This document shows positions 23,108-28,069 of a DNA stretch of 28,069 nucleotides, in pieces. The notes below the pieces were generated by a model that saw only the letters and a list, made by a program, of their open reading frames with translations, was not told the origin of the DNA and ran no database searches. Origin of the DNA: SIG603 sp964370405 (lineage in GTDB: Bacteria; Bacillota; Clostridia; Oscillospirales; Acutalibacteraceae). Numbering within the stretch: the first letter of the stretch is position 1; every line of letters begins with the position of its first letter. The stretch is taken from assembly GCA_964370405.1 (NCBI GenBank), contig CAYJJB010000021.1, positions 1 to 28,069 of the forward strand, written 5' to 3'. Position numbers and translations under genes: made by a program.

Positions 23108-23911
23108 ATGAACGCAAAAAATCAAAATAAATTAAGACAAAACGAATATAGCTTTTTTACAAATGATGAAGAAAGCCAAGAAGTAACACAAGAAGTAACT
23201 ACACCACAAAACACTATGGGTGATGACGGCTCTGTGCTAATAACAAAAAATTCGCTTAAAATTTTTTGTATGACTATTATAGGTCAGGTTGAGGGGCATT
23301 ATATTTTACCACCTCAAAATAAGGCAACAAAATATGAGCATGTTATTCCGCAAATCGTTGCGGTTGAGGAAGATGATAGTGTAGATGGACTGCTGATAAT
23401 TTTAAATACTGTAGGTGGAGATGTTGAAGCTGGTCTTGCAATTGCAGAGCTTATTGCAGGAATGAAAAAACCCACAGTGTCATTAGTTTTAGGAGGCGGG
23501 CATTCTATTGGTGCGCCACTTGCGGTATCGGCAAAAAAGACATTTATAGCAAGGTCAGCATCTATGACCATTCATCCTGTAAGACTTAACGGCTTAGTTC
23601 TTGGAGTGCCACAAAGTTTTGAATACTTTCAAAGAATGCAAGGAAGAATTACAAAATTTGTTGTCGAAAACTCAGGAATTAGTTCAGATAAATTTACAAA
23701 GCTTATGATGAACACTGGTGAGCTTGTGACGGATGTAGGTACAGTGCTTGATGGTGAAAATGCAGTAGAAGTTGGGTTAATAGATTCTTTGGGAACTCTA
23801 TCAGATGCGCTAGAAGAACTTGCACAAATGATAAATGCGGGGAGAAATGATTCTAAAGTTCAAAAAACAAAGAGTAAGACCACAAAAAAAGTAGCGACAA
23901 GAAAAAAATAA
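23108..23911 (+). CDS. tepA: ClpP-like serine protease, TepA family
   Basis: Cytoplasmic or membrane-associated ClpP-fold protein of 267 residues, like B. subtilis TepA. The oxyanion segment LNTVGGDVEAGLAIAELI, the nucleophile S133 in GGGHSIGAPLAVS, and the catalytic histidine in MTIHPVRLNG are present. A poorly conserved N-terminus (about 45 residues) and a Lys/Thr-rich tail flank the core. No ATPase partner domain is seen; such proteins act without Clp chaperones as far as known. AAGGAG lies ten bases before the ATG. In Firmicutes tepA commonly stands next to ftsK/spoIIIE, as here with uppP between them. Confidence 0.9.
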   Translation: MNAKNQNKLRQNEYSFFTNDEESQEVTQEVTTPQNTMGDDGSVLITKNSLKIFCMTIIGQVEGHYILPPQNKATKYEHVIPQIVAVEEDDSVDGLLIILNTVGGDVEAGLAIAELIAGMKKPTVSLVLGGGHSIGAPLAVSAKKTFIARSASMTIHPVRLNGLVLGVPQSFEYFQRMQGRITKFVVENSGISSDKFTKLMMNTGELVTDVGTVLDGENAVEVGLIDSLGTLSDALEELAQMINAGRNDSKVQKTKSKTTKKVATRKK

Positions 23912-23912
23912 T

Positions 23913-23926
23913 TCGGCTTTTGCCGA
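23913..23926. other. Small hairpin between tepA and uppP
   Basis: TCGGC-TTTT-GCCGA forms a 5-bp stem with a four-base loop right after the tepA stop. It has no T run behind it, so it is not a terminator; an mRNA stability or processing element is possible. Confidence 0.4.
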
Positions 23927-23945
23927 TACATAACACGGAGGAAAT

Positions 23946-24878
23946 ATGACAATCATAGAGGCAATTATTCAGGGTATAGTGCAAGGTGCGACCGAGTTTT
24001 TACCCATTTCAAGTAGCGGACATCTATCGCTTACTCAGCACATACTTGGTGTTGAGGTAGAGAACTTATTTTTTGGAATTATGTTACATATTGGCACTTT
24101 GGTGGCAGTTATAATGGTATATTATAAATTAATACTGCGCCTTATAGGTGAATTTTTTATAATGCTTAAAGATGTTGTCACAGGTAAGTTTAAATGGAAG
24201 ACAATGAGTCATGACAGGCGACTTGTTATGATGCTAATAATTGGCTTATTGCCGCTATTTTTACTGTTTGTTCCCATACCTATAATAGGACTGAATTTAA
24301 GCGACTTATCAACAATTTGGGCAACAGACAACAATTTATTAATAGAGGGAATGGCGCTACTGCTGACAAGTCTTTTATTATTCATTGCAATTAAAGCTGG
24401 CAAAAATGCACAGAGAAATTTTGAAAAAAGACAGGGAAGTGACATGCCTGGTAGGAAAAATTTTAATACAGTTGATGCATTATGTGTCGGTTTTGCACAG
24501 TGCATGGCAGCAGTTTTTCCAGGTCTTTCACGCTCAGGATCAACACTTTCAACTGCTATGATGAGAGGAATAAACAAGCAAAAAGCGCTTGATTACTCTT
24601 TTGTTTTAGGAAGTCCAGCAATTTTAGCAGCAGCAGTGCTTTCCATAAGGGATGTATCGTCTGAACCTTTAACTATAGGATATGAAGTTTTGGCGGCAGG
24701 CTTTATATCTGCGGTTTTAGTAGGGTTTTTAGCAATAAAACTTTTTAAATGGCTGGTGTCATCTGACAGGCTGTACATTTTTGCAATTTACACATTAGTA
24801 GTCGGCGTGGCAACAATTGTTGTTTCGATTATTGAATTTACACTTGGCATAAACCTGTTTACAGGTGTAGCTTTATAA
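23946..24878 (+). CDS. uppP: Undecaprenyl-diphosphatase
   Basis: Integral membrane phosphatase (BacA/UppP) that recycles the cell-wall lipid carrier and gives bacitracin tolerance, 310 residues. Both family motifs are intact: QGATEFLPISSSGH at residues 13-26, with the catalytic glutamate and serines, and PGLSRSGST at 192-200. Eight or more hydrophobic segments are visible. The stretch around residues 145-175 (KNAQRNFEKRQGSDMPGRK) is a hydrophilic loop, and the protein is somewhat longer than the usual 270 residues. GGAGG precedes the ATG by three to four bases. It lies between tepA and ftsK in the same direction and is most likely co-transcribed. Confidence 0.97.
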   Translation: MTIIEAIIQGIVQGATEFLPISSSGHLSLTQHILGVEVENLFFGIMLHIGTLVAVIMVYYKLILRLIGEFFIMLKDVVTGKFKWKTMSHDRRLVMMLIIGLLPLFLLFVPIPIIGLNLSDLSTIWATDNNLLIEGMALLLTSLLLFIAIKAGKNAQRNFEKRQGSDMPGRKNFNTVDALCVGFAQCMAAVFPGLSRSGSTLSTAMMRGINKQKALDYSFVLGSPAILAAAVLSIRDVSSEPLTIGYEVLAAGFISAVLVGFLAIKLFKWLVSSDRLYIFAIYTLVVGVATIVVSIIEFTLGINLFTGVAL

Positions 24879-24894
24879 TTTTGGAGGGGTAATT

Positions 24895-27549
24895 TTGGAA
24901 CGTAAAAGAAATAAAACTACAAACAAAAGTACAAATACAACAAAGCGAAAACCTGCTACAAAAAAAGCAGGAGGAAAAGCAGTAGAACAAGAAGTGGCGG
25001 TAGGTAGTAAAAAGCCTATAATTATGCTTGCAACCGCACTTTTAATGTTTTTTATTGTGATTATTCCTGGAGAAAATGTGTGGCTATGGGTACATAATTT
25101 ATTTTTAGGACTTTTTGGAATATGGGCAATTTTGTGGCCGATACTACTTGCGTATGTTGGGGTTATTATTGCGCTTGAAAAGTCTGTGCAAAAGTTTAGG
25201 ACAAGACTGTGGCTTACTATTGTGACAATACTAATAGTTTGTACTGCGGCTTATATTTATACCGATCCTGTTTTTACTGAGGGTACAAACTTTTTTGATT
25301 TTACTTATCAGTTATTTGCAATGGGGACTCAGGCAGGCGGTGCCGGAGTAGTTGGAGGATTTATAGGAGAGCCTATTATGCTTGCTTTAGGTACTTTGGG
25401 AGCAAGGATAATTATTACAATATTCTTAATAGCAGATGTAATGATACTTACTGGAATTACAGTAAAACAAGTACTTAAAATGGCAAAGAAGCCAGTCAAC
25501 ATGGTATCTGACTCGGTAAAACATGCAAGAGAAAAAAAGGTTGAGAGAAAAGAGAGAGAAAGAGCTTCTTATTTAGAGGACAGTGAGTTTGTAATACCTG
25601 ATGAGCAGGTAAAGAAAAGTAGAAAAAAAAGAGGCAATGAAAGTTTAGAAAACCTCAATAGAGCTTTTGGTTTGAAAAATGAAGAGCAATATGAAAAAGA
25701 AGAAAAAGTACCCAAAACTGAAGCAAACGACTTTTTAAATGGTGGATTTAATATTAATTTTGGTGTTGATGAAAATGAGCCAAATTATGAAAAACAAGTA
25801 AAAGCCGAGGCAAAAGAAGTTTTACCAAAAGAGAGTGCAAATGAATTTAGAAGTGATGTTACAAGAAAAGAAGTTAAAATAACATCATCTACAAGCATCC
25901 CAATAGACTCATCGCAAGAGGCACTTGATACGGCGTCAAAACTTGCACAGGACTTTATCAAAAAAAGAGAAGAAAATGAGAAAGAGCAGCTTGCAAATTC
26001 GGCGCAAATGGCACTTTATGAAGAGCAAAAAAGCATGGCAAATACCTATGTTTTCCCACCAATAAGCATGCTTCAAGCAGGGCAAAAAGTAAATGTGGAA
26101 ATAGAGAGAGAAGAACTGCAAACTAACGGACAAAAACTTGTTGACACACTGAAAAGTTTTGGAGTGCAGACAAAAATTATTGATATTTGCAGAGGTCCAT
26201 CTGTAACAAGGTATGAACTACAACCTGCCGCAGGTGTTAAAATAAGCAAAATTACAAATCTTGCCGATGACCTAGCGCTTAATCTTGCAGCAACAGGTGT
26301 AAGAATAGAGGCGCCAATTCCTGGAAAGCCTGCTGTAGGAATTGAAATTCCTAATAAAAACAAGTCAGTTGTGAGAATGAGAGAACTTTTAGAGTCAAAT
26401 GCCTTCCTTGCCGCAAAAAGCAAACTTACCGTGGTTTTGGGTAAAGATATTGCAGGGCAGGTCACAGTAGCCGACCTTGCAAAAATGCCACATATGCTAA
26501 TTGCAGGTACTACAGGCTCGGGTAAATCGGTTTGTATTAACTCGCTTATAATGAGCCTTATTTACAAATCAAGCCCTGATGAAGTAAGATTTTTAATGAT
26601 AGACCCAAAAGTGGTTGAACTTGGAATTTACAACGGAATACCACATCTTTTAGTACCAGTTGTAACAGAACCCAGAAAAGCCGCTGGTGCTTTAAACTGG
26701 GCGGTTACAGAAATGCTTAACAGATATAAAATGTTTGCAGACTTTAGCGTTAAAGATTTAAATGGCTATAATGAGCTTGCAAAGTTTAATGGCTATGTAG
26801 ATGAAAATGGACAACCCATGCTTAAAATGCCACAAATTGTTATAATTATAGACGAGCTTGCCGACCTTATGATGGCGGCTCCTAATGAAGTTGAGGACTC
26901 AATTTGCAGACTTGCTCAAATGGCACGTGCAGCTGGCATGCATTTAGTTGTAGCGACACAAAGGCCTACAGTTGATGTTGTAACAGGTCTTATTAAAGCT
27001 AATATTCCAAGTCGAATTGCATTTGCCGTGTCATCAGCTATAGACTCCAGAACTATTTTAGACTCTGTTGGAGCGGAAAAACTTTTAGGGCAGGGCGACA
27101 TGCTGTTTTCACCTGTTGGTATGCATAAACCGACAAGAATACAGGGCTGTTTTGTAACAGAAAAAGAGATAGAAGCAGTGGTGGATTTTGTTAAAAACAG
27201 TAGAGAAATTTCTTACGATGAAAAAATTATCGAAGATATAGAGAAAAATGCTATTGTTGAAACGACAAAAGGCGATAAAACTGAGAGTGATGGAAATGTA
27301 GACCCAATGCTTGATGATGCTATAAAGTGCGTAATCGAAGCAGGACAAGCATCGACTTCACTATTACAAAGAAGGTTAAGGCTTGGCTATGCAAGGGCAG
27401 GTAGACTTGTGGATGAAATGGAACAAATGGGCATAGTAGGGCCACATGAAGGCTCAAAACCAAGACAAGTATTAATGTCGTATTCGCAGTGGCTTGAAAG
27501 AAATATGCAAAAAACAGAAAATACAGATACAAGTGATGGAATGGAGTAA
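24895..27549 (+). CDS. ftsK: DNA translocase FtsK/SpoIIIE
   Basis: Membrane-anchored motor of 884 residues that pumps chromosome DNA through the division or sporulation septum. It has a basic N-terminus, four membrane segments (about residues 40-195), a charged linker to about residue 370, the alpha/beta RecA-like motor with Walker A GTTGSGKSVCIN near residue 540 and Walker B IIIDELADLMM near 647, and the winged-helix gamma domain (ASTSLLQRRLRLGYARAGRL). The start is TTG, with GGAGGGG five bases upstream and no ATG until deep in the first helix. The FtsK and SpoIIIE branches cannot be separated here. The gene follows uppP by 16 bases and precedes a DUF3006 gene by three. Confidence 0.97.
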   Translation: MERKRNKTTNKSTNTTKRKPATKKAGGKAVEQEVAVGSKKPIIMLATALLMFFIVIIPGENVWLWVHNLFLGLFGIWAILWPILLAYVGVIIALEKSVQKFRTRLWLTIVTILIVCTAAYIYTDPVFTEGTNFFDFTYQLFAMGTQAGGAGVVGGFIGEPIMLALGTLGARIIITIFLIADVMILTGITVKQVLKMAKKPVNMVSDSVKHAREKKVERKERERASYLEDSEFVIPDEQVKKSRKKRGNESLENLNRAFGLKNEEQYEKEEKVPKTEANDFLNGGFNINFGVDENEPNYEKQVKAEAKEVLPKESANEFRSDVTRKEVKITSSTSIPIDSSQEALDTASKLAQDFIKKREENEKEQLANSAQMALYEEQKSMANTYVFPPISMLQAGQKVNVEIEREELQTNGQKLVDTLKSFGVQTKIIDICRGPSVTRYELQPAAGVKISKITNLADDLALNLAATGVRIEAPIPGKPAVGIEIPNKNKSVVRMRELLESNAFLAAKSKLTVVLGKDIAGQVTVADLAKMPHMLIAGTTGSGKSVCINSLIMSLIYKSSPDEVRFLMIDPKVVELGIYNGIPHLLVPVVTEPRKAAGALNWAVTEMLNRYKMFADFSVKDLNGYNELAKFNGYVDENGQPMLKMPQIVIIIDELADLMMAAPNEVEDSICRLAQMARAAGMHLVVATQRPTVDVVTGLIKANIPSRIAFAVSSAIDSRTILDSVGAEKLLGQGDMLFSPVGMHKPTRIQGCFVTEKEIEAVVDFVKNSREISYDEKIIEDIEKNAIVETTKGDKTESDGNVDPMLDDAIKCVIEAGQASTSLLQRRLRLGYARAGRLVDEMEQMGIVGPHEGSKPRQVLMSYSQWLERNMQKTENTDTSDGME

Positions 27550-27552
27550 AAA

Positions 27553-27768
27553 ATGAAAAAATTAATTGTAGACAGATTTGAAGGACAATACACAGTGTGT
27601 GAGGATAAAGAAAAGAAATTCTTTGCAATTCAGAGCACTGAAATGCCAAAAGAAGCAGCACCTGGTACTGCGATAATTATTGATGATAACGGCGTTATAA
27701 AAGTTGATGAAGAAGAAACAAAAAGGCTAAAGGAAAGAATACTTAGAAAAAAATCGAAGCTTAAATAG
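27553..27768 (+). CDS. DUF3006 domain protein
   Basis: Small protein of 71 residues beginning MKKLIVDRFEGQYTVCED, the beta-strand start typical of DUF3006, with GTAIIIDDNGVIKVDEEET in the middle and a basic tail. Its molecular role is unknown. In other Firmicutes it often accompanies ComEC or secreted metallo-beta-lactamase proteins; here it is three bases behind ftsK and probably translated with it. GGAG overlapping the ftsK end precedes the ATG. It is the last gene of the tepA cluster; the intergenic repeats begin directly after its stop. Confidence 0.85.
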   Translation: MKKLIVDRFEGQYTVCEDKEKKFFAIQSTEMPKEAAPGTAIIIDDNGVIKVDEEETKRLKERILRKKSKLK

Positions 27769-27771
27769 TAG

Positions 27772-27903
27772 TGAACGCATTGTATGCGTTCAAGTGAAGA
27801 GTGAAGAGTGAAAAGTGAAGAGTTGTGGTGAAATGCTTCGCATTTTTGATTGTAATTTGATAGAAACACAATATTCATTGTAGGGGCGACGTTGCGTCGT
27901 CCG
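27772..27903. repeat. Composite intergenic repeat: three hairpins and AGTGAAG heptamers
   Basis: In order: a perfect 9-bp hairpin TGAACGCAT-TGT-ATGCGTTCA (27772-27792); four tandem heptamers AGTGAAG with one change in the third (27793-27820); a 6-bp hairpin AAATGC-TTC-GCATTT followed by TT (27831-27847); and GGGCGACG-TTG-CGTCGTCC with one wobble (27884-27902). Together this looks like a mobile, non-coding intergenic element of the MITE or palindromic-repeat kind. It could be one element or several nested ones; only one copy is visible here. Confidence 0.6.
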
Positions 27904-27966
27904 TAAGGCGATGGATTTGCTGTTGTCAATTATAAATTTACAAAACCTCGGTTTAAATTTTGGTGC

Positions 27967-28012
27967 AAAAATAGGACAACAGCAGTGTAAAATTGCTGTT
28001 GTCCTATTTTAT
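27967..28012. terminator. Strong terminator-like hairpin, 17-bp perfect stem
   Basis: AAAATAGGACAACAGCA (27968-27984) and its exact complement (27994-28010) flank a 9-base loop, with A residues on the left and T residues at the right end. It can terminate in either direction. The last 57 bases of the window hold nothing further that I can identify. Confidence 0.85.
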
Positions 28013-28069
28013 GTATATTATCTAAATTATCTCATGGTAGTAAAAAGTAAGTTTTTATACAATAAAATG

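Noticed and set aside
27793..27820. CRISPR-like array from the AGTGAAG repeats
   Set aside because: The units are seven bases long and directly contiguous, with no spacers and no cas genes.

Overview
The window is an A+T-rich stretch of chromosome from a low-GC Gram-positive anaerobe, most likely a clostridium. I infer this from purine-rich ribosome binding sites with frequent GTG and TTG starts, a T-box leader on alaS, a Rex repressor, the tepA/ftsK pairing and a Toprim-DUF4093 RNase M5-like protein. TGA works as a stop codon. I see no rRNA, tRNA, CRISPR array, prophage or transposase. Most of the content is housekeeping; the novelty lies in regulatory architecture and a few aberrant domains.

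Left part (1-9460). A cut surface protein (cohesin-like region, two cadherin-like sandwiches, C-terminal membrane anchor) converges through a shared terminator on a minus-strand sugar-type ABC operon. That operon runs lipoprotein binding protein, dual ATPase, permease, with a hairpin terminator after the first gene and a 13-bp perfect inverted repeat on its promoter. Next come a minus-strand NCS2 nucleobase permease, then divergently an acyltransferase of the maltose O-acetyltransferase type and a TIM-barrel sugar isomerase/epimerase. A minus-strand aldo/keto reductase with a C-terminal 2x[4Fe-4S] domain ends this part.

Middle part (9551-17911). A consensus promoter and an alanine T-box leader (specifier GCC) drive a tight operon: alaS, a HIT protein, a phosphoribosyltransferase, comEC, holA and a Toprim RNase M5-like gene. 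The comEC product has lost the usual metallo-beta-lactamase metal motif. A C39-like cysteine peptidase follows from its own consensus promoter and ends at a bidirectional terminator.

Right part (17912-28069). On the minus strand, aconitase, NADP-isocitrate dehydrogenase and the redox sensor Rex form one operon that makes 2-oxoglutarate and NADPH, preceded by a separately promoted AEC-family transporter. On the plus strand, tepA, uppP, ftsK/spoIIIE and a DUF3006 gene form an envelope and chromosome-partition cluster. The last 300 bases hold a chain of small hairpins, heptamer repeats and a strong terminator with a possible competing antiterminator, but no gene.

The least ordinary signals are: hairpins lying between the only visible Shine-Dalgarno sequence and the start codon of both rex and the NCS2 permease gene; the metal-less ComEC; the co-transcribed acn-icd-rex set; the palindrome on the ABC promoter; and the repeat/attenuator-like tail. 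All functions are read from sequence motifs without database searches.
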